This document shows, in pieces, positions 24,771-36,005 of a DNA stretch of 64,000 bases. Under the pieces are notes generated by a model. The model was not told the DNA's origin. It saw only the letters and a program-made list of their open reading frames with translations, and did not search any database. This DNA is from Clusia tigrina. Taxonomy: Eukaryota > Arthropoda > Insecta > Diptera > Clusiidae. The position numbers and the translations under genes are program-made. The DNA is taken from NCBI GenBank assembly GCA_920105625.2, contig OV050030.1:61548322-61612321 (forward strand). The letters run 5' to 3'. The stretch's first letter is position 1. Every line of letters starts with the position of its first letter.

Positions 24771-25289
24771 AATGATATGCCACTGAATTGATATGTCACT
24801 GAATTGAGTTTTTTATTTAAAATTTAGTTTCTGTTTAATGCATTTTTTATTATAATGTAGTTTAGATTACCGTTCTACATATTTTGCGTTTTGTTTTTAA
24901 TTTCGAGTAGCTTTTTTTGCGCGTATTTGTGAATAAAGCAAAGTTTTGTTACTTCGTCGGCTACTTACTCAATCATTTGTCATGATTTTTCCTTGTTTTT
25001 CAAAACTTTCATACAATTTTGTGCGTATTCTTCACATTTTTTCTGACAAGGCTTCTGCTCTTACTTACCATTAATTTCACAAGCGTTCGGGGAATGGCGC
25101 ATATTTTTAAAACGGAACCATTGTCTTTGTCTTCTTTAACTATTTTATATAATATTCCTGTAACAAAATCTCCCAAACACAAAAAATACTCAAACCGGTA
25201 TCACCAGCTCAGATGTCTCAACGTCAGAATAAGTGAATATTCTCTCTGGTATTAATAACTATAATACAGTTGAGTCATTAGTATTTATT
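24771..25289. other. Spacer between J2 and the I-like element
   Basis: No clear coding signal. The 25019-25255 frame has no motif I recognise. Confidence 0.45.
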
Positions 25290-26780
25290 TCTTATGGTCC
25301 TAAATTTTCATGGTTCAATGGAATTTAAACGGTTACCACAATAATATACGCGGGCTTCAACTACTAATAAACAAGCATTCACCAGACATAATAGCCCTTC
25401 AGGAAACACACCTTAAAGACAAGTACATCAAACTCAATAACTATTCAAATTTGATCATAAATACTTCAACAAATTCGAATGCCAAAGGTGGTGTAGCACT
25501 ACTTACCACTCTATCGAACATACTTTCTTTCCATCACCTCCTGCATAGCCATAGCAGAAGTTAAAGCCGAACTAAATATTAAAGTCGCTTCTATATACCT
25601 CCACCCCAACGAACACTATTATTTAAACATCCTCAAATCGTTATGTAATGATCCGAACAAACCAACCTTATTACTAGGGGATTTTAACGCCCATAACACA
25701 ATTTGGGGAGCGTCAAGAAACAGCAGAGGTTCAGTAATTGAAAATTTTGTCCTTCAAACCAGAGTGACGTTCCTAAATATCGGCTACCTCACTCACTTAT
25801 CTACTCGATCTACCTTTACACATATAGACCTTTCTTTAGCCTATGTGTAGACCACATGGTAGTGACGACTTTCCCATCTATCTCACCCTCACACTTCCAT
25901 CCAGATATCCAAACCAATACTCCAACAAAATTTCACGTTTTAAAACCACTGACGCTGATTGGAATAAATTTCATAATAAAGGAGAGACTCAATGAATCTT
26001 ACAAATAACTTCAACAGAGATGCAGCCAGATTTCACAGGGTAATTATATCCGCGGCCAATGAATCTATCCTGCATACGTCAGACTATATATTGGTGGAAC
26101 AAACAGCTTCAAGCAACGTTAAACAAAGCAGAAACTATTCCTTACATTTAAACGACACCCTTCTGTAGTAAATAGACTTGCATATAAAAAAGAGAATGCA
26201 ATCTTTAAGCGTCAAGCCAAAGTAGCAAAGCGGAAAGCCCTGACTGATTTTACTACCACCATTAACCCAAACACTCCGATCAAACTAATATGGGATAATA
26301 TTAAAAAACTTTACGGTAGCTCCACAATAAGGCACCTTGACACTGATAATTCTACAACCAATGATCCGAGCGAAATTGCTAATCTTTTCGCGAATATATG
26401 TTCTAAAAACTCCTGAGACTCTAATAGACTGCTTTACACTCCGCAACAGGCAAAAACCCAGGTCTTGATCGAATCTCCTACTCGATGCTACAACACCTTC
26501 CCCTACTCGAAAAAAGTATCTATTAAACATCTACAATAAAATATTCGACACTGGCACCATTCTCTATACAAAAACCTAACAAATCCAAAAAACACATTAG
26601 ATGGGTACCGACCCATATCTCTTCTATCCTGTAACACAAAAATAATAGAACAAATTATAGCCAAATGCCTAAACTGGTTCTTACAAAAGCACCAATTAAC
26701 AATCCCTCGGCAAGTTGGCTTTAAGCCAAATAAAGGGACCATAGACGCTCTCTTGTACCTAGACCACCATATCGCAAATA

Positions 26781-27679
26781 CAGGGTGGGCCAAAAGTCAC
26801 TATAGGGTTTACAAATTTAACAATTTTTTTGTTTATATATGTTTTATTTTTTTTTAAGATTATATAAATAACACCTGGAGAATAAATAATTGAGAGATTC
26901 ACAACTGAACAAAGAACAGTTAAATTTCAACAGTTGGCCAGAAATGAAATCAACTTTATTGAAAATCTGATTATGCATGATGAAGCTCATTTTTATTTGA
27001 ATGGTTTTGTTAATATGCAGAACTGTAGGTTCTGGGGTTCTGAAAATCCAAGAGCCATCCATGAACGCCAATTGCACCCCATTGGGTGTACAGTATGGTG
27101 TGGCATTACATCTGAAACTATCATTGGGCTTTACTTCGAAAATGAAGATGGAAGTGCTGTAACCGTAAATAGAGAGAGTATCGGTTTATGATAAAAGATT
27201 TTTTACGTCCTGCTCTTGAAATCAGACCTGAGATGTAGTTTCAGCAGGATGGAGCCACTGCCCACACTGCCCGAGACACATTGGCCCTTTTAAGTCAAAT
27301 TTTTGGAGAGGGAATAATTTTCAGAAATTCGGAAATTAATGGGCTAGCGCGTTCGCCAGATTTGTCAACACCCGACTATTTTCTTTGGGGTTATTTGAAG
27401 GAGCGAGTATATGTGAACAAGCCCGAGACAATCCTTGAACTCAAGGCCAACATTGTTGCAGAAATTCGAGATGTTGAAAGATGGTATGAAAAATGCTCTA
27501 AAACGAGCCCATCATTGCGAAGCTGAAAACGGGGATCATTTAAGTGGCATTATTTTCCATACTTAGTGTAAAGAAATTTCCGTTTTGTATATTTTATAAT
27601 CTGAAAAAAAAAATTATAAAAAAAATATATTAACGAAAAGGTTATTAAATTTTTAAATGGTGACTTTTGGCCCACTCTG
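26781..27679 (+). mobile_element. DD41D IS630-Tc1-mariner transposon nested in the I-like element
   Basis: Ends are CAGGGTGGGCCAAAAGTCAC on the left and the inverse of CAGAGTGGGCCAAAAGTCAC on the right, flanked by TA at 26779-26780 and 27680-27681. The 899-bp element contains the C-terminal two thirds of a transposase. Removing it together with one TA joins the I-like RT frame (ANTLSKRNHISVVSVDF) without loss, which confirms both ends. The N-terminal DNA-binding part is missing, so this is an internally deleted copy. Confidence 0.9.
26934..27526 (+). pseudogene. DD41D transposase fragment
   Basis: Frame 26934-27191 carries the first Asp in IMHDEAHFYLNGF and the block CTVWCGITS. After a frame break at about 27190 the second Asp appears in FQQDGATAHTA and the third in LSTPDYFLWGYLK. 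I count 41 residues between the second and third Asp, not the 34 of classical mariner. Catalytic residues are all present, but the frame break, the TAG before FQQDG and the missing N-terminus make it nonfunctional. Confidence 0.85.
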
Positions 27680-29074
27680 TACACTGTCAAAAAGAAATCA
27701 TATATCAGTCGTATCTGTAGATTTCGAAAAAGCATTCGATAGAATTGGAAAACATGCGATAATTGCACAATTATTGGAATAGAAGGTAGGTCCAAAAACA
27801 CTAAATTTTGTGAACACCTTTCATTCCAATAGAAAAATTCCAGTTCAAGGAAATGGATGGTTTTCTGGGACGAGGCCCCTATATAATGCTATTCCACAGG
27901 GATCACCATTGTCTGTGACCTTATTTGTTGGCAGTTTATGGACCTACGGCAAAAACCACGCTGAACAAAATTAAAACAGTTTATCATGCAGCTGCTAGAT
28001 TATACCTTGGAACTTTTGCAACAACACCATTAACTAACATATTTACAGAGACTGGACTATAAACGTTCGACTTCAGAGTAGAATATGTATTATCCAAACT
28101 CATCGCGAAAATATTACTACCTACTGAATATCAACTAGTCCATTATTTAAAGAACATAGCCAACAAGCTCCCACCCTGTATTCCCTCTACTATTTGCCGC
28201 ATATTATCAATTACTAAACCAATAAGATTCGATACGAAATAGCACATTATCTATTTCCCATCCAAACTACCATGGAAACTTGATACGAGCGAACTCATCC
28301 AATTTTCAAAAAACCGTATTTCTGCTAGTATGTATACTCGTAGACGTATTTACAAAGAAATATCGCACAATTTCATTCTCAACAACTGGAACATTTATTT
28401 TACTGATGGATCGAAAACCGATACAAACACTTCCTATGCGATAATTAACTCATCACTTATAGTTGAAAAGCTTTCCATCTTAGAACACCATACCTCAATT
28501 TTTACAGGAGAAGCCGAAGCAATCTATTCTGCAATTTATCACCGTAAACGCTTCGTGGGAAACATATAATCCGCACCGACTCACTATCAACAATACAAGC
28601 TGTCCAAAATATCAACCACAGGAATGGAACAATATGTAAAATTAGAAATATACTAATACAACACCCAAGAAATTTAAAATTGTCTGGGTACCAGCACACG
28701 TTGGAATCGAAGGCAACAATCTTGCAGATGAAGCAGCTAAATTTGCATCAACAGCACCGATCGTTGTGCAACCTTTTTCAACAGACAGGACACGCTAAAG
28801 AAAATCAAAGAACTCTACTCTAAATGTAACGAACACAACTCGACACACAGACACCACTACAAATTGACTAAGCCAGAAGGTAAACCTCCAAGGTATCCCA
28901 CAGACATTCAAACTACGCATCTTCAAAAATATATTCGCCTTCGTATGGGCCATACACTTTTACCTCAGAGACACCTTAAGGAAAAAAGACCACCTTACAA
29001 CCGCGACAAATCCATGCATATCGGAAAATCCTACTCTCAGAATTAATAAAAAAAAACATTTTGCCGTGATGCTC

Positions 29075-30471
29075 TGCCGGATTTTTTTTTTTCATATCGT
29101 GACTATAATGCTATTGATTGATCACTATTCTGTGAGATGAGTCGATTGCATTGGGATGAATGCTGGTGTCAAACCTCTGTGGATGATAAGTTGGACTTGC
29201 TTGTTGGTTGCATTGACAGGATTTTTAATCAATATGTCCCCATTCGTTCAGTGGAAATTCAGAATGGTTCTTGTCCATGGTACTCTACGCACGTTAAATT
29301 GGCTATTAGGAAGCGAAATAAATTGCATGCTAAATGGAAAAATAAGCCTACTGTAGATAATTGGAATCTATTTAGGGTTGCTCGAAATAAAACTGTTTTT
29401 ATTGTTCGTCAATCTAAAATAAATTTTTACAATTCCAAGTTGAAAAGTTCCCTTCCTACCAAGCTACTTTGGAGGAATTTGAGGAACCTTGGACTTGCAG
29501 TACGTAATAGTGATAGTACAGTCTGCAAGTTGGATCCTAGTGTTATGTGTGATGTCTTTGCTTCCCCGGGATCATGTGGCTCGGTTTCTCCGCCTGCCCT
29601 TGGTATGTTTAGTTCCGCCACGTCTACATTTCAGTTCTGCGAGGCTGATGTGAGGCGATGTCTGATGAGGGTTAAGTCAAATGAAATTGGTGAGGATGAC
29701 TTGCCGGTTAAGTTTCCTAAGATTATATTACCATTTATTCTTAGTACGTTAACCCACATTATTAATCATTACTTTACAACCTAGTGTTTGGAAGGTTGGT
29801 ATCGTTATTCCAGTAGCTAAGAAATCCTCTGCATTGGAGCCAGGTGATTTTAGACCTATTAGTATTTTACCTTCTCTATCAAAAGTTTGCGAATCACTTA
29901 TGGCTGAGCAAATTTCGGGTTAATTCCATCAAAACAATCTTTCCTGGTCTGGTTTTAGATCGGGGCACAGTTGTGCGACTGCTATGCTTAAGGTTATGGA
30001 TGATATTCCGGTAATGTATGACCAAACTTCTTACTTTTCTATGTCTCCTGGATTTCTCTAGGCTTTTGATAGCGTTAATCATTCGTTGCTCTGTTTAAAA
30101 TTAAAGCGGTACTATGGGTTTTCTGACAGTGCAGTTGGTCTTATAAATATTTATTTAACAATGAGAATGCAGCGAGTAAAGGTGGGCAATATCTATTCTG
30201 ATTATAAGCATGTTTTTTCGAGTGTTCCACAGGGATCGATTCTTGGCCCACTCCTGTTTAATATATTTTCAAATGACATTTTCTCGGTGTGTAAATACTT
30301 AAATATACATGCATATGCTGATGACATACAGATTTATCCTTCTCGGCGCATGGAGTATATTGATGACTTGAGTCTTAAAATGAATGAAGATCTAAATTCT
30401 ATATTTGATTGGTCAAAAGAAATGGATTTTTCTTAAATTCGTTAAAGTTTGTTTCGAATCGACAATGAAAC
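29075..30471 (+). mobile_element. CR1-like non-LTR retrotransposon, 5' segment (split by copia)
   Basis: Frame 29137-29784 carries the region between endonuclease and RT (SVDDKLDLLVGCID, NGSCPWYSTHV). The RT follows with WKVGIVIPVAKKSS and DFRPISILPSLSKVCE near 29800-29890, motif A near 30060, then frame 30086-30436 with SSVPQGSILGPLLF and HAYADDIQIY. The sequence is cut at 30471 by the LTR of the copia element and resumes near 36011. Clade assignment (CR1-like, related to Jockey) is by motif appearance only. The endonuclease is missing. Confidence 0.8.
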
Positions 30472-30676
30472 TGTTAGAATTTTCTTGATGCAAAAAGATA
30501 AAAATATAATCAACTTGTAATAAATCTGTAGTACTTTATTCGAGAGCAGGAAAAAGAAGAAGGAGAATAGAAACTTTACAAGAAATGTCAAGCTTATAGA
30601 AGATAGAAAATTAATTAATAGAGAAAAGAATAGTGATGCCAGACTTGCGTATTGTCGTCTTACAATAATCTTGACA
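30472..30676 (-). repeat. Copia 3' LTR
   Basis: On the plus strand it starts TGTTAGAATTTTCTTGATGC and ends CTTGACA, giving TGT...ACA ends. In element orientation it contains CTCGAATAAAG, a polyadenylation signal. The polypurine tract lies immediately upstream in element orientation. The flank on the outer side ends GAAAC, the expected 5-bp target copy. Confidence 0.85.
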
Positions 30677-30707
30677 CGCCCCCTCAATACGCAGGTATAT
30701 TAGTTTA

Positions 30708-33700
30708 TCATTCCAGAAACCCAAGACCTTGCCGACATTTCACATGATTAACTTTTGGCAGCGATTTTGTCAATACGTCTGCAATCATTTCTTGCGTTGG
30801 TATGTGCTTTAACTGGAACATAGAGGCAGCCACGGCATCCCGAATGAAATGGTGCTTGATGTCAATATGTTTTGTTCGTGCATGAAAAACTGGATCATTA
30901 GCCAGAAATAAGGCCCCCTTATTATCGACAAAAAGCGTTATTTGTTGAACAATGTGAACAAGACCAAGCTCATGTAGCAACCCACGTAAATAGATAGCCT
31001 CTTTTCCAGCTTCAGTGTAGCTTACGTATTCCGCTTCAGTAGAAGATAGCGCAACAGTTCTTTGTTTTTGTGACTTCCAACTTATCGCAGCTCCACTCAG
31101 ATTGAAAACGTAGCTTGAATAGGATCTTCGGTCGAGAGTGCATCCACCCCAGTCAGCATCAGCGTATCCAACAAGTGACTCATTTGTTTTTCTGTAGATC
31201 AGTCCAAGCTCCTTTGTTCCAGCAAGGTATCTTAGAACTCTCTTGGCAGCATTCCAATGATCTTGGCTAGGTTCTTCAACAAATTGTGCAAGTCTTGAAA
31301 TAATGTGTGCTATATCAGGCCTCGATGCTACGCTCAAGTACATAAGGCTTCCAATAAGTTCTCTATATGTTTCCTTTTTACATGTGCCATCAGATTGGCT
31401 GTAGTCTAAGTGCAAATTTACTTCAGCGGGAGTTGCCAAAGAATTGCATTCACTCATACCATATCTAGTGAGTAATTCTCGTATATAATTCGATTGCTTC
31501 AACTCAATTGAGGAACTCTGTTGATTTATCTGTAAACCAAGGCAATGCTTTGCTTCACCAATATCTTTTATATCAAAATCCATCATCAAATGACCTTTTA
31601 TTTTTAGAAGGCTTTCATCATTGCAAGTCGCCACCAACAAATCATCGACGTATACCAAAACAAGTGTCAGAGTTTGATTGTCTTTAACATAGAATAGGCA
31701 AGGTTCACTTTTCATTGGTTTCAGTCCAATTTCAGTTAGCTTCTCACTGAGCTTAGTATACCATTGTCGCCCAGCTTGTTTAAGGCCATATAATGCCTTA
31801 TTAAGTTTACATACATTGGCGCCATCATGAATGTTATGCAGCATCTCTTTGGCTCCGATATATACTGCCGAAAGTTCATCTTCATTTCTTAAAATGCGTT
31901 CGAGCATCTCATTCATCATATCTGGAATCCTCATAAAGACTGTTTCGTTTAACGTTCCATTCAGGTAAGCCGTCACTACATCAAACTGCCATATCTTTAA
32001 ACCAAACTGCGCGGACAAGGCCAGAAGAAGTCGAATAGTTTCCAGTCTTGCAACTGGTGCAAAAGTTTGATGATAGTTAACACCAAATTTTTGGTTGTAA
32101 CCCTTAGCTACAAGGCGTGCTTTTCGGTGATCAATTTCTCCATTATGTGAATATTTGTTAGTAAGCACATAGCGGCATCCAATTATATCCACAGTGTCAG
32201 ATGCTTTAATGAGATCCCAAGTCTGGTTTTTAATTAAACTTTTGACTTCGCTCTCTATTGCTTGCTTCCACTCTTCGCTTTCCTTTCCATCAAGGGCATC
32301 TCGCATGTCAACTTCAGCAGCATTAACAAAAACTTCGTTCTCAAAATCATTACATTGATCACTTGCACTTAAGATGCCATCATCTTCAGTTGCCACACTC
32401 AAAGTACGTGCTTTCCTCGGACGCAATTGGCGATCTGTGAGCAAAGGTGTTGGTCGTCTCACATTCCTTTTAGTTTTCTCTTTGTTTTCAGTCTCAGGTG
32501 CGGCAACAGTTTCTATAGAGTTGGACCGCATTGGAGTATTCAACATAACCTCCAACTCACATGCGTTGTCACCTTTCTCTCCTTGAGCGAGTAAATTATA
32601 TTCATCGGTGGATGTGTCTGACCTGTTTTCTGGATCCTCAATAAATCTTACATCACGAGCGTATAGTATTTGTCTGCTGACCGGATTCCAGATTCGATAC
32701 CCTTTTCGGTCCCTTGGATATCCAACAAAAATTCCTTCAATACCCCTGGGATCAAGTTTACTTTTGCTTGGATCTTTGTTTAGCATGACTGCTTTTGAAC
32801 CAAACACTCGAAAATAATTTACATTTGGTTTTTTGTTGAATAGCCTCTCATAAGGTGTATTGCCATCAAGAGCACTTGTTGGACAGCGATTCCGGATCTC
32901 TGCAGCCGTAGCGACCGCATCGGACCAAAAAGATGGAGGCAGTCTGGAATGCAGCAGTAAACACCTGGCCATATCTAACAGAGTACGATTCATTCGCTCA
33001 GCCAGTCCATTTTGTTCCGGGGTGTAGGGAATCGTTAATCTTCTCCGTATGCCATTATCTGAAAGAAACTTATCAAAATCATTATTACAATACTCACGTC
33101 CATTGTCGGACTGCAAAGCCTTTATTTTCTTCCCGGTCTGCCTCTCAAAATACAGCTGGTATTGTTTAAACGCCTCGAGAACACCAGATTTCTCCCTCAG
33201 AAAGTAAACTTCACACCATCTCGTACAATCATCGATGAAAGTAACAAAGTACTTTGCGCGACCAGTGCCTTCTACTCTAAATGGACCGACAACATCAGTA
33301 TGCACAACTTCTAAAGGTTTCTTACAAGGAATATTTCCTTTACCAAATGGTAAAGCTGACATTTTTGCCCTTAGGCATACAGTGCAATTAATTACATGTT
33401 TGGTCTCCTTAGAATTGTTCAACGTAATAATACCACTTTTAATCAGGTGTAGAAGGTCCTTCGCGTTTAAATGACCAAAACGACAGTGCCACCTCGACAG
33501 TTCGGAACACTTCGTTTCGACGTTAGCACATTCTACGCTTTCACGAATAAAGAATAAATCGCCTCTTCTTTCAGCAAACATGGATTGGTTGCCAAATTTA
33601 TCAGTGACAACTGCATCAGATTTTGTAAATGTCACAGTATAGTCCTTATCTGTGATTTTTGCCACGGACACAAGATTTAACCTCAAATCAGGGACAAAAA

Positions 33701-34733
33701 GCGTGTTCTTAAGCTCAATTTTTAGATTCTGGCCAGTTCGTGGAGCCACAGACAGCTGAACAGCACCTTGTCCATTCACTTTTGCAGAATTATGACTTGC
33801 TAGATTAACTTTTTTCATTCCTGATTCAATTATTGATGAAAAAACTTCTTTGTCCCCGCATAGATGGGATGTGCAACCGCTATCAAGAATCCAGCTACGC
33901 GCCCCCATCACATTTTCGTCTGCCGAACAGGCACTCTCTGCCACATGACACACAGCGAAACTCTCATCAATTTCGTCTGTTGACTGTTTTTGAGTATATG
34001 CTTGTTTCTCTAAATTTCTGCCACTATTCTTTTGACAAACGTTTGCTTTATGGCCCAATGTGCCACATTTATAGCATCTAATTTTAAAACCTCCTCTTGA
34101 TGGTCTCCCAGCTGCCATTGCGATTACAGAACTTCCACTTGACTGCTTGCGCGCTTCACTTTCCTCGATAATTTTTATTTTTAGTACCTCGGCGGCTGGT
34201 AGTTTATCGCGAGATTCAATAGCACAACGAAAATTTTCATAAGTAGACGGCAAGCTGTATAGCAACATTATGGTTAGGAGATCACCATTTATTTGCACAT
34301 CCATATTCTCAAGTTTGTCAACTGCATCAAAAAACCTTGCTATATGCCCACGAACATCAACATCTTCGTCCAATTTCTGCAACATCAACTGCTTAAGCAA
34401 CGTTGCCTTTCGAGCTGGTCCACGTGAGGCGTAAATAGACTCCAACTTTAACCAGACATCGCGCGAAGTGTTGCAGCCTCGTACCTGTTTCACTTCTGAC
34501 GGATGGATTGATAAAATTAAGTCCGCCTTTGCTTTTCTATCGAGTTTATGCCACTCATCTGTCGCTGTTGCATTCGCTGCAGCGGGTAGCACATTTGCTC
34601 CGCTTACAAATTCCCATAAATCATTCTTCACCAACAAGGCTTCAACTTGCATACTCCAGGTATCAAAATTATCTTTCGACAATAATTCAATGCGCGTTGA
34701 TGCCGACAAAACATTTGCTGACATGTTTGACAT
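30708..34733 (-). CDS. Copia gag-pol polyprotein
   Basis: A single uninterrupted frame of 1341 codons. In order: gag with the nucleocapsid knuckle CYKCGTLGHKANVC (about residue 218), protease WILDSGCTSHLCGD (about 282), integrase zinc site with CRFGHL...CTVCLRAK and core Asp/Asp/Glu blocks HTDVVGPF, LQSDNGREYC and TPEQNGLAERMN (about 470-590), RT with FDVVTAYLNG and the catalytic VYVDDLLVA (about 870-1080), RNase H with STEAEYVS (about 1240) and a C-terminal VLTKSLP. The length is close to that of other copia polyproteins. Such proteins form particles, copy the RNA and integrate the DNA. No lesion is seen. The start codon context TACCATGTC is acceptable. Confidence 0.92.
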   Translation of the reverse strand: MSNMSANVLSASTRIELLSKDNFDTWSMQVEALLVKNDLWEFVSGANVLPAAANATATDEWHKLDRKAKADLILSIHPSEVKQVRGCNTSRDVWLKLESIYASRGPARKATLLKQLMLQKLDEDVDVRGHIARFFDAVDKLENMDVQINGDLLTIMLLYSLPSTYENFRCAIESRDKLPAAEVLKIKIIEESEARKQSSGSSVIAMAAGRPSRGGFKIRCYKCGTLGHKANVCQKNSGRNLEKQAYTQKQSTDEIDESFAVCHVAESACSADENVMGARSWILDSGCTSHLCGDKEVFSSIIESGMKKVNLASHNSAKVNGQGAVQLSVAPRTGQNLKIELKNTLFVPDLRLNLVSVAKITDKDYTVTFTKSDAVVTDKFGNQSMFAERRGDLFFIRESVECANVETKCSELSRWHCRFGHLNAKDLLHLIKSGIITLNNSKETKHVINCTVCLRAKMSALPFGKGNIPCKKPLEVVHTDVVGPFRVEGTGRAKYFVTFIDDCTRWCEVYFLREKSGVLEAFKQYQLYFERQTGKKIKALQSDNGREYCNNDFDKFLSDNGIRRRLTIPYTPEQNGLAERMNRTLLDMARCLLLHSRLPPSFWSDAVATAAEIRNRCPTSALDGNTPYERLFNKKPNVNYFRVFGSKAVMLNKDPSKSKLDPRGIEGIFVGYPRDRKGYRIWNPVSRQILYARDVRFIEDPENRSDTSTDEYNLLAQGEKGDNACELEVMLNTPMRSNSIETVAAPETENKEKTKRNVRRPTPLLTDRQLRPRKARTLSVATEDDGILSASDQCNDFENEVFVNAAEVDMRDALDGKESEEWKQAIESEVKSLIKNQTWDLIKASDTVDIIGCRYVLTNKYSHNGEIDHRKARLVAKGYNQKFGVNYHQTFAPVARLETIRLLLALSAQFGLKIWQFDVVTAYLNGTLNETVFMRIPDMMNEMLERILRNEDELSAVYIGAKEMLHNIHDGANVCKLNKALYGLKQAGRQWYTKLSEKLTEIGLKPMKSEPCLFYVKDNQTLTLVLVYVDDLLVATCNDESLLKIKGHLMMDFDIKDIGEAKHCLGLQINQQSSSIELKQSNYIRELLTRYGMSECNSLATPAEVNLHLDYSQSDGTCKKETYRELIGSLMYLSVASRPDIAHIISRLAQFVEEPSQDHWNAAKRVLRYLAGTKELGLIYRKTNESLVGYADADWGGCTLDRRSYSSYVFNLSGAAISWKSQKQRTVALSSTEAEYVSYTEAGKEAIYLRGLLHELGLVHIVQQITLFVDNKGALFLANDPVFHARTKHIDIKHHFIRDAVAASMFQLKHIPTQEMIADVLTKSLPKVNHVKCRQGLGFLE

Positions 34734-34865
34734 GGTAAAATCGTCTTTTTCGTTATCGCTTCACTTGTTTCCAAAACAGGTTTATCAAGAATTGATTCGT
34801 AGTTTGTTTTTATCGATGCCTCACTCATTTAATTTTAGGTATATGCAGAGAGCTTTAGAAGTACT

Positions 34866-34875
34866 CTGGGCCCAT
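34866..34875 (-). other. Truncated copia primer-binding site
   Basis: The plus strand reads CTGGGCCCAT, identical to the anticodon-arm part of insect initiator tRNA-Met that primes copia-type elements. The next bases should be AACC followed by the 5' LTR, but TGACG follows instead. Ten of about fourteen bases are left. Confidence 0.7.
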
Positions 34876-35400
34876 TGACGATACATCATGATCATACTCA
34901 TATTTAATAGTATGTGTGAAAAAGAGAGAAAATATGCATGGATGTGTCACACAGTCATGATCGCGCTGTGATCACTGACTGATTGTCGAAAATCTAAATC
35001 ATTTAGATTTTGAGGGGAAATTTTATTACGATGTTGATCATGATGTATGGATGATCGTCGTTTGTGGGCAATTTACATGCAAATTTTGCTCATTTGAGTT
35101 TGACTGCCAAAGTGTGAAGATGTGTGCGGATAAAAATAATAAAAATGTGTTTCTGCTGGAGTCCCTTGAATGCTATTGTACTATTTCGTTTGTACCTTTC
35201 TTTCATTCAAAATCCTTTTTTTTATTTTTTTTACAATTTTTCCTTGCACACAAAACTTCGTCACCCGACAGAGACATGACAACCTCACTCAACGACGACT
35301 ATGAAAAAATGATGATCTTCGATTTTGATCACTCGTCTGTGGCGGAGCTTCATTCAACACGTACACGAATGAGTATGATCATGATGTATCGTCTATGGGT
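34871..35400. mobile_element. 530-bp segment with 31-bp terminal inverted repeats
   Basis: The left end reads CCCATTGACGATACATCATG and continues ATCATACTCAT. The reverse complement of the right end (35368-35400) reads CCCATAGACGATACATCATG and continues the same way. One mismatch in 31 bp. The interior has no transposase. The left terminus overlaps the copia primer-binding site. I could not find a target duplication or a known superfamily signature. Confidence 0.7.
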
Positions 35401-36005
35401 CGCATAACACAATACTTACAGCAATTCAATGGAAATAAAACACAATCTGTTTAAGTAGAAAAACCTTATGAAAAAACCACTTTTTATTTTACTTAATTGA
35501 GCTCAACAGATTACTGGGAATTATGTGATGCATGTGCACAAAATATATTTGGACGCACAATACAATACATTATTAGCACATATAGACATACATATGTATA
35601 AATATATATATACACACACATATATTCAGCGAATAAATGTCTACATAAATATGCTCTAAGAATACCTGTGGCACTGCCCATGCTTACTCTTATTCGGGCT
35701 CCTGCCCTTATTGCACCTTCTTTGCACGTCGCCTCAGAACTTCCATTCCCAGCTAACGTCTCGTATTTCCTTCTTCACAGCACATCACTACCGCACTGCT
35801 CCTTGACACTCTCGCACTGCTCCATTGGCACTCTCGCACTGCTCCATTGGCACTACCACAATTGATCCATTGGCACAACCGCACAGCTCCATTGTCAGAA
35901 ACGAACTAAACTTCCAAATACTCGCTGAACCTATTTTCACTATGTACGAAACTCAAACGCATGGTTACATTTGATACAAACTCTTACCTATCTCGAAGAA
36001 GAAAA
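35401..36005. other. Unassigned spacer with minisatellite
   Basis: No copia LTR sequence is found here. Short (TA)n/(CA)n stretches occur near 35590-35630. The only clear structure is the 22-bp array listed separately. Confidence 0.45.
35790..35899. repeat. 22-bp minisatellite, five units
   Basis: Five tandem units of 21-23 bp based on CTCGCACTGCTCCATTGGCA. The second and third units (35811-35854) are identical. Confidence 0.85.

Larger units (their letters stand above)
25290..29045 (+). mobile_element. I-like non-LTR retrotransposon with RNase H (broken)
   Basis: The plus strand shows in order: endonuclease (VQWNLNGYHNNIRGL, LQETHLKD, then LLLGDFNAHNTIWG near 25680 and SDHFPIYL near 25860), RT entry (LDGYRPISLLSC near 26600, GFKPNKGTIDAL near 26720), motif A (VVSVDFEKAFDRIG near 27710), motif B (NAIPQGSPLSVT near 27890), thumb, RNase H (IYFTDGSKTD near 28400, then TGEAEAIYSAI, and VWVPAHVGIEGN near 28690), and a short A-run after 29045. 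The YADD segment is deleted at about 27930. A DD41D transposon is inserted at 26781. Many stops. Confidence 0.85.
30472..34875 (-). mobile_element. Copia LTR retrotransposon, intact polyprotein, 5' LTR missing
   Basis: On the minus strand: truncated primer-binding site at 34866-34875, a 1341-residue open polyprotein (34733-30708), polypurine tract GAGGGGGCG at 30677-30686, and a 205-bp 3' LTR at 30472-30676 bounded by TG and CA. Insertion is into the CR1-like RT. No second copy of the LTR can be found between 34734 and 36010, so the copy has one LTR only. Confidence 0.92.

Noticed and set aside
35401..36005. 5' LTR of the copia element
   Set aside because: No stretch resembles the 3' LTR start (TGTTAGAATTTTCTTG) or its end.
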